64,000 nt of DNA from Methylomonas rapida (GTDB lineage Bacteria; Pseudomonadota; Gammaproteobacteria; Methylococcales; Methylomonadaceae). Under the pieces are notes generated by a model. That model was not told where the DNA came from. It worked only from the letters and a program-made list of their open reading frames with translations, and searched no databases. The position numbers and the translations under genes were made by a program. This document shows positions 1-12,381 of this stretch, piece by piece (the first letter of the stretch is position 1; the number at the start of each line of letters is the position of its first letter). The stretch spans positions 1,922,001-1,986,000 of the forward strand of contig NZ_CP113517.1 of NCBI RefSeq assembly GCF_024360925.2. Direction: 5' to 3'.

Positions 1-1
1 A

Positions 2-1495
2 GCAGCCAAGCAGGGTAGGGAAGACATCCGTCATTTGCCGTTGGTGACCATAGACGGCGAGGACGCGCGCGATTTCGACGATGCGGTTTATGCGCAAAAA
101 ACCACCAAGGGCTGGAAGCTGCTGGTGGCGATTGCCGACGTTTCGCATTACGTCCAGGTCGATACCGCATTGGATCAGGAAGCCAGAAGTCGCAGTACCT
201 CGGTGTACTTTCCGGAAAAAGTCATCCCGATGTTGCCGGAGATTCTGTCGAATGGCTTGTGTTCTCTGAATCCGCAGGTGGACAGGTTATGCATGGTCTG
301 CGAACTCGTCATCAATCAGGACGGCAACGTGTTGCGCTCGCGGTTTTTCGAAGCGGTGATGCGCTCGCACGCCCGTTTGACCTATACCCAGGTGGCGAAG
401 ATGCTGGTCGACAAAGACCAGAAACTGGCGGAAAAATACGCCGATTTGCTGCCACATTTACAGACTTTGCATGATTTGTACAAGGTCATGCGTGGACAAC
501 GCGAACTGCGCGGGGCGATGGATTTCGACACCCAGGAAACCCGCATTATCTTCGGGCCGCAACGCAAGATCGCCGAAATCGTGCCGTTGGTGCGCAACGA
601 TGCGCATAAACTGATCGAGGAGTTCATGATCACCGCGAATACCGCGGCGGCGAAGTTCTTGAATCGCAAAAAAATGCCGCGCTTATTGCGCATACACGAC
701 GGTCCGGGGGCGGAAAAACTGCTGGCCTTGAAAACCTTTCTCGGCGAGTTGGGCTTGTATTTGGGCGGCGGCGCGCAGCCGACGCCGTTGGATTACATGC
801 ATTTGCTGGAGTCGGTCCAGGAACGTCCGGACGCGCACCTGATACAAACCATTTTGCTGCGCTCGATGTCGCAAGCCGTCTATAGTCCGGAAACCAAAGG
901 CCATTTCGGCCTGGCGCTAGAGGCTTATGCGCATTTTACCTCGCCGATTCGGCGCTATCCTGATTTGCTGGTGCACCGGGCGATCAGGCATTGCCTCGCT
1001 GGCAAGAAGCCCGGCGAGTTTCATTACACCCATGCCGACATGGTGCTGTTGGGTGAGCACTGTTCCGCCAACGAGCGCCGCGCCGACGATGCCACCCGTG
1101 ATGTGGTCACCTGGTTGAAGTGCGAATACATGATGGACAAAATCGGCGAGGATTTCGACGGTGTCATTTCCGCGGTCACCGGTTTCGGTTTCTTCGTCGA
1201 ATTGCAGTCGATTTATGTCGAAGGCCTGGTTCATATCGCCTCGTTGCATAACGATTATTTCAATTATGACTCGGGGCGGCATCAATTGTATGGGGAGCGC
1301 AGCGGTGTACGTTATCGGCTGGGCGACGTAGTCCGCGTCAAGGTCGTGCGGGTGAATCTGGACGACAAAAAGATCGATTTTGAACTGATACAGTCGGCAA
1401 AAAACAAAAAATCGGAACAGAAATCCGTCAAGAAACCTGCCAAGGCCAAAGAAAGCAAGGCCAAAAGTTCATCCAAGAGACGCCGGCGTTCATGA
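2..1495 (+). CDS. rnr: Ribonuclease R, C-terminal part (5' end outside window)
   Basis: This is the 3' two thirds of a processive 3'-to-5' exoribonuclease that degrades structured RNA in the cytoplasm. The reading frame is already open at base 2, so the gene starts upstream of the window. The RNB catalytic signature DGEDARDFDD is encoded at bases 53-82 and carries the metal-binding aspartates. An S1 RNA-binding domain follows (GVISAVTGFGFFVEL, about bases 1150-1210), and the protein ends in a lysine/serine-rich basic tail typical of RNase R rather than RNase II. The TGA stop overlaps the rlmB start as ATGA, so the two genes are translationally coupled, as in many gammaproteobacteria (rnr-rlmB). 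Identification is secure; only the length is incomplete. Confidence 0.96.
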   Translation, partial: AAKQGREDIRHLPLVTIDGEDARDFDDAVYAQKTTKGWKLLVAIADVSHYVQVDTALDQEARSRSTSVYFPEKVIPMLPEILSNGLCSLNPQVDRLCMVCELVINQDGNVLRSRFFEAVMRSHARLTYTQVAKMLVDKDQKLAEKYADLLPHLQTLHDLYKVMRGQRELRGAMDFDTQETRIIFGPQRKIAEIVPLVRNDAHKLIEEFMITANTAAAKFLNRKKMPRLLRIHDGPGAEKLLALKTFLGELGLYLGGGAQPTPLDYMHLLESVQERPDAHLIQTILLRSMSQAVYSPETKGHFGLALEAYAHFTSPIRRYPDLLVHRAIRHCLAGKKPGEFHYTHADMVLLGEHCSANERRADDATRDVVTWLKCEYMMDKIGEDFDGVISAVTGFGFFVELQSIYVEGLVHIASLHNDYFNYDSGRHQLYGERSGVRYRLGDVVRVKVVRVNLDDKKIDFELIQSAKNKKSEQKSVKKPAKAKESKAKSSSKRRRRS

Positions 1496-2244
1496 GTGCT
1501 ACACAATTATTTGGGATACATGCCGTGCAAGCGGCACTGGAATATTCGCCGCAAAAAATTCGCCGCGCCTGGGTCGATAGCCAAAGGCAGGACGCTCGCT
1601 TGAAGCCCGTGCTGGATGAGTTGATGGCCTTGGGGGTTCAGCCGGAAAAGACCGAACGCAAGAAACTGGACCGCATGGCGGATGGCAAAAGCCATCAAGG
1701 TATCGTCGTTGCGGTGGAATTGCCGGCCATCCATAACGAAGATCAGCTGAAACGGGCTGTGGAAGCGTTGCAGGAACCGGCTTTCTATCTGGTATTGGAC
1801 CAAGTGCAGGACCCGCATAATCTGGGTGCCTGCTTGCGTACGGCGGATGCGGTGGGCGCGCATGGCATCATCGTCACCAAGGATAATGCCGCCGGCATTA
1901 CCCCGACTGTTTGCAAGGTCGCCAGCGGGGCCGCCGAAACCGTGCCGGTTTATCAAGTGACCAATCTGGCCAGGGTGTTGCGCTGGTTGAAGGAACAAGA
2001 CATCTGGATCATGGGTGCGGCCGGCGAGGCCGAACAAACGGTCTACGGGATGAACCTGGACATGCCATTGGCTGTGGTGATGGGGGCGGAAGGGAGCGGC
2101 ATGCGGCATCTGACAAGGCAGCATTGCGATTTTTTGGTGAAAATTCCGATGGCGGGGCAGGTGGAAAGCTTAAATGTGTCGGTTGCGGCCGGCGTGTTGC
2201 TGTATGAAGTTTTCCGGCAGAAACGAGTTAAATCGATGCAATGA
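1492..2244 (+). CDS. rlmB: 23S rRNA (guanosine-2251-2'-O)-methyltransferase RlmB
   Basis: This is a SPOUT-fold methyltransferase that 2'-O-methylates a conserved guanosine in the 23S peptidyl-transferase region using S-adenosylmethionine. At 250 residues it has the normal family length. The three SpoU motifs are visible: DQVQDPHNLGACLRTADA at residues 103-120, MGAEGSGM at 197-204, and the knot motif around QVESLNVSVAAGVLLYE at 223-239. An N-terminal L30e-like substrate-binding domain (residues 1-75) is present. It starts inside the rnr stop codon (ATGA), and its own stop overlaps the next start (ATGA at 2241-2244). This makes a tightly coupled run into the cytochrome gene, although the functions look unrelated. 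Confidence 0.96.
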   Translation: MSATQLFGIHAVQAALEYSPQKIRRAWVDSQRQDARLKPVLDELMALGVQPEKTERKKLDRMADGKSHQGIVVAVELPAIHNEDQLKRAVEALQEPAFYLVLDQVQDPHNLGACLRTADAVGAHGIIVTKDNAAGITPTVCKVASGAAETVPVYQVTNLARVLRWLKEQDIWIMGAAGEAEQTVYGMNLDMPLAVVMGAEGSGMRHLTRQHCDFLVKIPMAGQVESLNVSVAAGVLLYEVFRQKRVKSMQ

Positions 2245-2534
2245 AGTCGTGGGTCCTCGCTATGCCGGTTTTATGGGGAGGGTCGCTAGCGCCTTGTATT
2301 GCCGCTGTAGACGCGCAAGCGATTGCATTGAATTGCGCGATTTGTCACCAGCAAGAGCAGGAGCGTACGGACGGCGGCGTTCCTGGCTTTGACCGCTTAT
2401 CCCGCCGGCAATTGCAGCAAGCCTTGCTGGATTTCAAATACGATCGCCGGCAAGGCACGCTGATGCCCCGTGTCGCCAAAGGCTACAGCGACGAAGAATT
2501 GGGGGCTGTTGCCGATCATCTGATCCGGCAATAG
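2241..2534 (+). CDS. Small monoheme c-type cytochrome, FccA-like subunit of sulfide dehydrogenase
   Basis: This 97-residue periplasmic cytochrome has an N-terminal signal peptide (about residues 1-22, ending near PCIAA) and one heme motif, CAICH, at about residues 35-39. The methionine in GTLMPRV is the likely distal heme ligand. Size and spacing match the single-heme cytochrome subunits that accompany FccB-type flavoproteins. Its start overlaps the rlmB stop (ATGA), and the flavoprotein gene follows after a 10-base gap, so the pair is probably one electron-transfer unit: sulfide is oxidised on the flavoprotein and electrons pass to this heme. The heme motif and signal are seen directly; the pairing is inferred from context. 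Confidence 0.85.
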   Translation: MKSWVLAMPVLWGGSLAPCIAAVDAQAIALNCAICHQQEQERTDGGVPGFDRLSRRQLQQALLDFKYDRRQGTLMPRVAKGYSDEELGAVADHLIRQ

Positions 2535-2544
2535 CTAGCGTGTC

Positions 2545-3840
2545 ATGGTGTTGGGTTCGCGCAGGCTGTTTCTCAAGCGACTCGTGGCCGCTGGTGTTTT
2601 ATCCGCTAGCGCTTGCCAGCGCTGGCTCGACAAAACGCTCACGGCTCATGTCGTCGTGGTGGGCGGCGGTTTTGGCGGTGCCACGTCGGCGAAGACGCTG
2701 CGCTTGCTGGATAGCACCATCAAAGTCACGCTGATAGTCTCCAGTGACCGTTACATTACCTGTCCGGGGTCCAACTGGGTAGTCGCGGGTTTGACCCAAC
2801 TGGACAGATTGACCGTCGATTACCGGAGGTTGCAGGCTAATTACGGCATAGATGTGCTCGTCGATCGTGTCGACAGGATAGAGCGTGAGCGGCGGCGACT
2901 TCGCCTGGCGAGTGGCCGCCAGGTCGCTTATGATCGCTTGATTCTGTCGCCGGGGATTGCTTTTCGCTGGGACGAAATCGCAGGCCATGATGCCTCGACG
3001 GCGGAAATCTTTCCGCATGCCTGGCAGGCGGGACCGCAGACTGCGCTATTGTCCAGGCAATTACAAGCCATGCCCGACGGCGGCGTGGTCTTGATCACGG
3101 TACCGGCCGACCCTTATCGCTGTCCGCCCGGCCCGTATGAGCGTGCCAGCATGATGGCTTGGTGGTTGAAGCAACACAAGCCGCGCGCGAAAATCATCAT
3201 TCTCGATGCCAAGCGCAGCTTTTCCAAACAAGCCCTGTTCGAAGCGGGTTGGGCTAGGCACTACGGATATGGCACGGCCAATAGCCTGATCGAATGGCAT
3301 TCGTTGGCGGACAATCCCATCGTTGAGCTGGACAGCCGTGGCAATACCTTGCGTAGCGAATTTGGCGATCGTTTCCAGGGTGAGGTGTTGAACATCATCC
3401 CGGCCCAAGCCGCCGCCGATATTGCGAGGCAGAGCGGGTTGACGGACTCCGGCGGTTGGTGCCCGATCAATCCTCTGGCCAGTCAATCTCGCTATGATGA
3501 ATTCATCCATGTCATTGGCGATGCGGCGCAATATGCGCCAATACCCAAATCGGCTTTCGCCGCGAATTCGGAAGCCAAGGCCTGCGCCATTGCGGTGGTC
3601 AATTTGCTGCATCAGATACCTTTGACCGAGCCCAACTGGATGAATACCTGTTACAGCCTGATTACACCCGAGCACGGTATTTCGATTGTCGGGGTCTATA
3701 AACTGGATGCGGAGCAGGCTGTTGCCGCGGTCAAAGGCGCGGGCGGCGTGAGTAGCCCGCTATCCGCCGACTTTGCCGAACGCGAGGCGAGCTATGCCAT
3801 ATCGGTTTACCGATCGTTGGTTGTCGATACTTTTGGTTAG
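2545..3840 (+). CDS. fccB: Flavocytochrome c sulfide dehydrogenase flavoprotein subunit, FccB-like
   Basis: This 431-residue FAD protein of the sulfide dehydrogenase/SQR superfamily oxidises sulfide to sulfur in the periplasm. The N-terminus carries a twin-arginine-like signal (SRRLFLKRL, residues 5-13), consistent with export after FAD insertion. The dinucleotide-binding glycine motif VVVVGGGFGGA follows at about residues 36-46. A second FAD contact (VIGDAAQYAPIPKSAFAAN) lies near residues 327-345. The C-terminal about 70 residues resemble the FccB flavin-binding tail (NTCYSLITPEHGISIVGVY). The cytochrome subunit is just upstream. Exact substrate (sulfide versus another sulfur compound) is inferred from family. 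Confidence 0.87.
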   Translation: MVLGSRRLFLKRLVAAGVLSASACQRWLDKTLTAHVVVVGGGFGGATSAKTLRLLDSTIKVTLIVSSDRYITCPGSNWVVAGLTQLDRLTVDYRRLQANYGIDVLVDRVDRIERERRRLRLASGRQVAYDRLILSPGIAFRWDEIAGHDASTAEIFPHAWQAGPQTALLSRQLQAMPDGGVVLITVPADPYRCPPGPYERASMMAWWLKQHKPRAKIIILDAKRSFSKQALFEAGWARHYGYGTANSLIEWHSLADNPIVELDSRGNTLRSEFGDRFQGEVLNIIPAQAAADIARQSGLTDSGGWCPINPLASQSRYDEFIHVIGDAAQYAPIPKSAFAANSEAKACAIAVVNLLHQIPLTEPNWMNTCYSLITPEHGISIVGVYKLDAEQAVAAVKGAGGVSSPLSADFAEREASYAISVYRSLVVDTFG

Positions 3841-3973
3841 ACAATATCAATTATTTCAATTGCTTATGATGATTTCTTCTTGATTGCTTTTTATTGTTTT
3901 TGCTTTCGATTGAAACTAAATAAGAAAAGCAATTTTCATGCAAATTTGCCAATTATTTGATCATTCAAAGGGA

Positions 3974-4000
3974 TTGAATCGGAAAACCCCATGATACAAT
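3974..4000 (+). promoter_or_regulatory. Candidate sigma-70 promoter for bamA
   Basis: The 190-base AT-rich gap before bamA contains TTGAAT (3974-3979) and TACAAT (3995-4000), separated by 15 bases. The -10 box matches 5 of 6 consensus bases. The short spacer and the weak -35 make this tentative. No clear terminator for the upstream flavoprotein gene was seen in the gap. Confidence 0.35.
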
Positions 4001-4030
4001 TCAAATCGTTTATTTTTTCTGGTCGATTGA

Positions 4031-6325
4031 GTGAAGAAAAATCCGCTTTTTCAATTGCTGCTGTTGAGCATGCTGACGGCTAAAGCCGCTTATGCCAGCA
4101 GCTTTATCGTTGAAGACATCAAGGTCAAGGGATTGCAACGGATTTCCGCGGGTACGGTTTTTAACTATCTGCCGGTTACGGTCGGCGAAACGTTTTCCGA
4201 AGAAAAACAAGGCGCGGCGATACGGGCTTTGTTCAACACCGGATTTTTCAAGGACATCACGCTGGAGCGCGATGGCGGCACGCTGATCGTCAATGTGGTC
4301 GAGCGCCCTTCGGTGGCAAAAATCGTCATCGAAGGCAATAAGGACATAAAAAAAGAAGATTTGGCCGATGCCTTGAAAAAAATCGGCTTGGCGGAAGGCA
4401 AGGTTTACAACAAGCAAATCCTCGACAAAGTCGAACAGGAGCTGCGCAGGCAATATTTCAGCCATGGTAAATATGGTTTGAAAATCAAGACCGAAGTGAC
4501 CGAACTGACCCGTAATAGGGTCGGTATTCGTATCGACATCACCGAAGGCCGGGTGGCCAAGATCAAGCAAATCAATATCGTCGGCAGTCGGGCTTTCAGC
4601 AACGATGATTTAAAGAAGGATTTCGAACTCAGTACCACCAATTTCCTGTCCTTTTATTCCAAGGATGATCAATACTCCAAGCAAAAATTGTCGGCCGACT
4701 TGGAAAAGCTGCGCTCGTATTATCTTGATCGCGGTTACATCAATTTTTCGATCGAATCGACTCAGGTCGACATCACGGCCGACAAAAAAGAAATCTATAT
4801 CACGATCAACGTCAAGGAAGGCGACGTCTATACGCTGGACAAAGTCAAGCTGTCCGGCGAGTTGGTGGTCGATCCGGAAGAATTGGTCAAACTGGTCAAA
4901 GTAGGACCTGGCGAGATATTCTCGCGTAAAAACGCCACCGAAACCTCCAAGGCCATTTCCGATCGCCTGGGTGACGAAGGTTATACCTTTGCCAACGTCA
5001 ACATGGTGCCTGAGATCAATGAACAAACCAAGACCGTTGAAATGACCTTCTTCGTCGATCCGGGTAAACGGGTCTATGTGCATCGCGTCAACTTCAAGGG
5101 CAACACCAAAACCCGCGACGAGGTGCTGCGGCGGGAAATGCGGCAAATGGAGTCCAGTTGGGCGGCCAGCAGCAAAATCGAACGCTCCAAGACGCGTCTC
5201 GACAGGTTGGGGTATTTCGAAGAGGTTGGCGTGGAAACGCCGCCCGTGGTGGGTACGGCGGACCAGATCGATGTGAACTATTCGATCAAGGAAAAGGCCT
5301 CTGGTAACTTGCAGGCCGGTATTGGTTATTCGCAGGTACAAGGCATCATTTTCAATGCCAATATCCAGCAGGACAACATTTTCGGTACTGGTAAGCGTGT
5401 CAATTTCGCCTTCAACAACAGTAGCGTGTTGACGCGTTACAACTTTGGTTATCGAGACCCCTATTTTACCCTGGACGGGGTCAGTATGGGCTGGGATTTG
5501 GGGTATACCTCTCGCGACGGTTATCAGGCCAATATTTCGCGCTATAACACCGACGTTGCCAATGCCGGGTTTAATTTTGGCATCCCGCTGAATGAATTCG
5601 ATAACTTGGGTTTTGACGTCGATCTGAAAAACACCAGCATACGAGACACTGACTATTCGCCGCAGGAAATCGTCGATTTCATCAATGAAAATGGGGATAG
5701 TTTCATGACCTTGTCGGGTGGAGTTGGCTGGACCCACGACACCCTGGATAGAGCCGTATTCGCCACCCGGGGCGGACAGCAGCGTTTTTCGGCTTTGGCG
5801 ACCGTGCCGGGCAGTGACCTGGAATATTTCAAGGTGGCCTATAAGCAAGAGCATTATTTCCCCTTGTCGAGCGACTTTACCTTCCGGCTTTTGGGTGAAG
5901 TGGCTTATGGTGATGGCTACGGCGGTACTGACGATTTGCCGTTTTTTGAGCATTACTACGGCGGTGGTTCGGCTTCCGTGCGCGGGTTCAGGGATAATAC
6001 GCTGGGCCCTAGAGACACGCCACGGGCCGGTAGCGGGCAATCTCCAAGGCCTTTTGGGGGTTCCAGCAAGATTTTGGGCAAGGCGGAATTATTCTTTCCG
6101 GTACCGTTCTTGAGCGATATCAAGTCGGTCAGGATAGGTTCCTTCGTCGATGCCGGCAACGTCAGCGACGGCTTGAACTTTGATAACATGCGCTACTCGG
6201 CTGGCTTGTCAGGGCAATGGCTGTCGCCATTCGGCGCGATTGCCGTCAGTGTCGCTCAACCGTTCAATGACGGCGAGCAAGATGACGTGCAGAACTTCCA
6301 GTTTACCTTTGGTTCAGGATTTTAG
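4031..6325 (+). CDS. bamA: Outer membrane protein assembly factor BamA
   Basis: BamA is the essential outer-membrane beta-barrel that folds and inserts other barrel proteins. The 764-residue product has the family length. A signal peptide ends at about residue 22 (AKAAYA). Five POTRA repeats follow (roughly residues 23-420), beginning SSFIVEDIKVKGLQRISAGT, and then a 16-strand barrel. The lid-lock motif is visible as VRGFRDNTLGPRD near residue 650. It ends in phenylalanine (FTFGSGF), the usual C-terminal signature of barrel proteins. The start is GTG, chosen because it begins the signal peptide. Skp follows directly, as expected. lpxD, normally between skp and fabZ, is missing here. Confidence 0.97.
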   Translation: MKKNPLFQLLLLSMLTAKAAYASSFIVEDIKVKGLQRISAGTVFNYLPVTVGETFSEEKQGAAIRALFNTGFFKDITLERDGGTLIVNVVERPSVAKIVIEGNKDIKKEDLADALKKIGLAEGKVYNKQILDKVEQELRRQYFSHGKYGLKIKTEVTELTRNRVGIRIDITEGRVAKIKQINIVGSRAFSNDDLKKDFELSTTNFLSFYSKDDQYSKQKLSADLEKLRSYYLDRGYINFSIESTQVDITADKKEIYITINVKEGDVYTLDKVKLSGELVVDPEELVKLVKVGPGEIFSRKNATETSKAISDRLGDEGYTFANVNMVPEINEQTKTVEMTFFVDPGKRVYVHRVNFKGNTKTRDEVLRREMRQMESSWAASSKIERSKTRLDRLGYFEEVGVETPPVVGTADQIDVNYSIKEKASGNLQAGIGYSQVQGIIFNANIQQDNIFGTGKRVNFAFNNSSVLTRYNFGYRDPYFTLDGVSMGWDLGYTSRDGYQANISRYNTDVANAGFNFGIPLNEFDNLGFDVDLKNTSIRDTDYSPQEIVDFINENGDSFMTLSGGVGWTHDTLDRAVFATRGGQQRFSALATVPGSDLEYFKVAYKQEHYFPLSSDFTFRLLGEVAYGDGYGGTDDLPFFEHYYGGGSASVRGFRDNTLGPRDTPRAGSGQSPRPFGGSSKILGKAELFFPVPFLSDIKSVRIGSFVDAGNVSDGLNFDNMRYSAGLSGQWLSPFGAIAVSVAQPFNDGEQDDVQNFQFTFGSGF

Positions 6326-6326
6326 T

Positions 6327-6354
6327 TTGGGCTGACGGGTTTTTGTCTTATAAT
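6327..6354 (+). promoter_or_regulatory. Candidate sigma-70 promoter for skp
   Basis: Just after the bamA stop lies TTGGGC (6327-6332), a 16-base spacer and a perfect TATAAT (6349-6354), about 55 bases before the skp start. The perfect -10 is the main support. It would allow skp-fabZ-lpxA to be transcribed independently of bamA. Confidence 0.42.
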
Positions 6355-6408
6355 TCAACATTGTGTTTTTAATCCCTCAATATTGCTAACCCGGAGATGG
6401 TTGTACTC

Positions 6409-6909
6409 ATGAAAAATAGAATTTCGTTGTTTTTAATGCTGATGTTGGTCGCCGGTGTGGGGCATGCAGAGCTGAAAATCGGTTTTGTGAACGTGGCCAA
6501 GGTACTGGAAAAGGCGCCGCAAGCAGCAAAAGCCAAATCCCGGTTAGAAACAGAATTTTCTCCTCGTGACAAAGCCTTGGTTTCTCAACAAAAGGAAATC
6601 AAAACCATGGAAGAGCGTCTGACCCGTGATTCAGCCGTGATGGGCGAAGACGAACGCCGCAACCTGGAAAAAGACATTCTCGAGAAAAAACGTGAAGCGG
6701 CTAGAGCGCAACAAGAGTTCAGCGAAGATTTCAATATGCGCAGAAACGAAGAGCTGGGCAACTTGCAAAAACGTATTGTCGAAGCCGTTAGAGCCTTGGC
6801 CAAGGAAGAATCCTTCGATTTGTTGCTGACCGACGGCGTGATCTACGCCAACGACGAAATCGACGTCACCGCCCGCGTTCAGCAAAAGCTGGAAACCTTG
6901 GCTCAATAA
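6409..6909 (+). CDS. skp: Periplasmic chaperone Skp/OmpH
   Basis: Skp binds unfolded outer-membrane proteins in the periplasm and delivers them to the BAM complex. The product is 166 residues with a signal peptide ending at VGHA and mature start ELKIGFVNVAKV, the conserved OmpH N-terminus. The centre is highly charged and helical, as expected for the coiled-coil tentacles of the trimer. An upstream in-frame ATG at 6397 would add four residues, but the GGAG at 6393-6396 can only serve the ATG at 6409, so that start is preferred. Position directly after bamA is the classical arrangement. Confidence 0.93.
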   Translation: MKNRISLFLMLMLVAGVGHAELKIGFVNVAKVLEKAPQAAKAKSRLETEFSPRDKALVSQQKEIKTMEERLTRDSAVMGEDERRNLEKDILEKKREAARAQQEFSEDFNMRRNEELGNLQKRIVEAVRALAKEESFDLLLTDGVIYANDEIDVTARVQQKLETLAQ

Positions 6910-6988
6910 AGCGTAGTCAATCATCCTTTTTCCGAGTGGAACGCCGCTGTATTCATTGCCGGCGTTCCCTTAGCTAACCGTAGCCCCC

Positions 6989-7432
6989 ATGACCGGCAAA
7001 CTCGACATACTACAAATTCAGGAACTTCTGCCTCATCGTTATCCTTTCTTGTTGGTTGATAAAGTCATCGAGTGCGAACCCGGTGTAAGCTTGGTCGGCA
7101 TCAAAAACGTCACTTTCAACGAACCTTTCTTTCAAGGCCATTTCCCGCAGCAGCCCATCATGCCGGGCGTGTTGATCATGGAAGCCTTGGCGCAGGCTAC
7201 CGCCTTGTTGACCTCGCAGAGTGACGAAAATCTGCGCAAAGGCACGACCTATTATTTGGCCGGTATCGACAATGCGCGATTCAAAAGGCAAGTCGTGCCA
7301 GGCGATCAATTGAAGCTCGAGGTCAAGTATCTGAAACATAAACGCCATCTGTGGTCGTTTGAATGCCGCGCGGAAGTGGACGGTGAATTGGCCGCCAGCG
7401 CGCAAATCATGTGTGCGGTATCGGTGGCTTAA
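6989..7432 (+). CDS. fabZ: 3-hydroxyacyl-[ACP] dehydratase FabZ
   Basis: FabZ dehydrates beta-hydroxyacyl-ACP during fatty acid elongation. The 147-residue hot-dog-fold protein has the N-terminal [12 protein letters not shown] motif (residues 14-25) and the active-site segment [15 protein letters not shown] with catalytic histidine H53 (within GHFP) and glutamate in MEALAQA (E66). The stop is immediately followed by the lpxA ATG, so the pair is coupled. Membrane lipid and lipid A synthesis both draw on beta-hydroxymyristoyl-ACP, which explains the pairing. Confidence 0.96.
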   Translation: MTGKLDILQIQELLPHRYPFLLVDKVIECEPGVSLVGIKNVTFNEPFFQGHFPQQPIMPGVLIMEALAQATALLTSQSDENLRKGTTYYLAGIDNARFKRQVVPGDQLKLEVKYLKHKRHLWSFECRAEVDGELAASAQIMCAVSVA

Positions 7433-8203
7433 ATGATCGATCCGCGCGCAATTGTCCATGCCAACGCCGAATTGGCGGATGACGTCAAGGTCGGTCCTTT
7501 TACGGTGATCGGCCCCGATGTGCAAATCGATTCCGGCACCGAGATCGGGCCCCATGTGGTCATCAAGGGGCCGACGACGATAGGTAAGGACAACACCATC
7601 TATCAGTTCAGTTCGATTGGCGAGGACCCTCAAGACAAGAAATACGCCGACGAAATCACCCGCCTGCAAATTGGCGATCGTAACGTGATTCGCGAATTCT
7701 GCACGATGCATAGGGGGACTCAGCAGGATCAAGGTGTCACGTTGATAGGCGATGACAATCTGTTCATGGCTTACACGCACGTCGCCCACGATTGCGTGAT
7801 TGGCAATCATGTCATCATGGCCAATGGCGCATCCATCGCCGGTCATGTGCATCTCGGCGACCACGCTATACTCGGCGGTTTTACGCTGGTGCATCAATTT
7901 ACCCAGATCGGCGAATACAGTTTTTCGGCGATGGGCAGCGCGGTGACGCAGGACATTCCGCCCTATGTCATGGTGGGAGGCCGGCCGACGAGGCCGCACG
8001 GCATCAACTCGGTAGGCATGGAGCGCAACGGCAAGTCACCCGAGGTGATTCGGCAAATTCGCCAAGCCTATAAGATTTTGTACAAAAACAACCTGCGTCT
8101 CGAAGACGCGATCGAAGAAATGGAAGGCATGGCCGGCGAAAGCAACGAGCTGTCGAATATGGTCAGTTTTCTGCGCAATGTCACCCGCGGCATTCTCCGA
8201 TAA
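7433..8203 (+). CDS. lpxA: Acyl-ACP--UDP-N-acetylglucosamine O-acyltransferase LpxA
   Basis: LpxA performs the first step of lipid A synthesis, transferring a 3-hydroxyacyl chain to UDP-GlcNAc. At 256 residues it matches the family. The left-handed beta helix is visible from hexapeptide repeats through residues 1-185, with the characteristic [12 protein letters not shown] loop and the catalytic-histidine region [20 protein letters not shown] helical C-terminal domain (about residues 190-256) follows. It begins one base after the fabZ stop and overlaps rnhB by 26 bases. lpxB, which often follows lpxA, is not in this window. Confidence 0.96.
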   Translation: MIDPRAIVHANAELADDVKVGPFTVIGPDVQIDSGTEIGPHVVIKGPTTIGKDNTIYQFSSIGEDPQDKKYADEITRLQIGDRNVIREFCTMHRGTQQDQGVTLIGDDNLFMAYTHVAHDCVIGNHVIMANGASIAGHVHLGDHAILGGFTLVHQFTQIGEYSFSAMGSAVTQDIPPYVMVGGRPTRPHGINSVGMERNGKSPEVIRQIRQAYKILYKNNLRLEDAIEEMEGMAGESNELSNMVSFLRNVTRGILR

Positions 8204-8768
8204 AACCCTACGGATTGCCGGAATCGATGAAGTCGGCCGCGGCTGCATAGTCGGGCCGGTCTTCGCCGCCGCGGTAATCCTGGACCCCGACAAGCCGATC
8301 ACCGGTTTGACCGACTCCAAAAAACTCAGTGAAAAACGCCGCGAGGCTTTGGCCGAGCAAATCAAGGCCAACGCGCTGGCCTGGGCGGTCGGTCGCGCCG
8401 AAACCAGCGAAATCGATCGCATCAATATCTTGCAAGCGACCATGCTAGCGATGCAGCGCGCCTTTTCCCAATTATCTGTTCAACCTGACTATATCAAGGT
8501 CGATGGCAACCGTTTGCCGCCCATCGCTTGTGCTGGCGAAGCCGTCGTGCAGGGCGATGCGTTGGTTGCGGAAATTTCGGCCGCTTCCATCCTGGCCAAG
8601 GTGTCTCGAGATCAGGAAATGCAGGTGCTCGAACGGCTTTATCCGGGCTATGGGTTTGCGCTGCACAAAGGCTATCCAACCCGACTACATATCGAAGCGT
8701 TACAACGACTCGGCGTCACGCCGCAACACCGGACATCGTTCGCGCCAGTCAAAAAAGCGCTGGCTTGA
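8178..8768 (+). CDS. rnhB: Ribonuclease HII
   Basis: RNase HII removes ribonucleotides embedded in DNA and RNA of RNA-DNA hybrids. The 196-residue protein shows the type 2 active site: [16 protein letters not shown] with the D-E pair (D17, E18), a conserved Asp in VDGNRLPP, and SIYA-like SILAKVSRD carrying the last acidic residue. The 3' HKGYPTRLH motif is diagnostic. The ATG overlaps the last 26 bases of lpxA in another frame. A shorter start is possible but would cut close to the first beta strand. Confidence 0.95.
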   Translation: MSPAAFSDKTLRIAGIDEVGRGCIVGPVFAAAVILDPDKPITGLTDSKKLSEKRREALAEQIKANALAWAVGRAETSEIDRINILQATMLAMQRAFSQLSVQPDYIKVDGNRLPPIACAGEAVVQGDALVAEISAASILAKVSRDQEMQVLERLYPGYGFALHKGYPTRLHIEALQRLGVTPQHRTSFAPVKKALA

Positions 8769-8774
8769 TCACAC

Positions 8775-12263
<3,489 letters not shown>

Positions 12264-12381
12264 CCAGCGCGTCTTGGTTTATTTTCGTTTATCGTCTAAT
12301 GCCTGGCTATAGTACAATTCCAAGGAAGGCTCAGGCCGCATTCCCCCAAATACACACTCACACGATACACAGGTTTAAACG

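Noticed and set aside
4610-6040. 476-codon open frame on the minus strand
   Set aside because: It lies wholly opposite bamA and is a codon-bias shadow.
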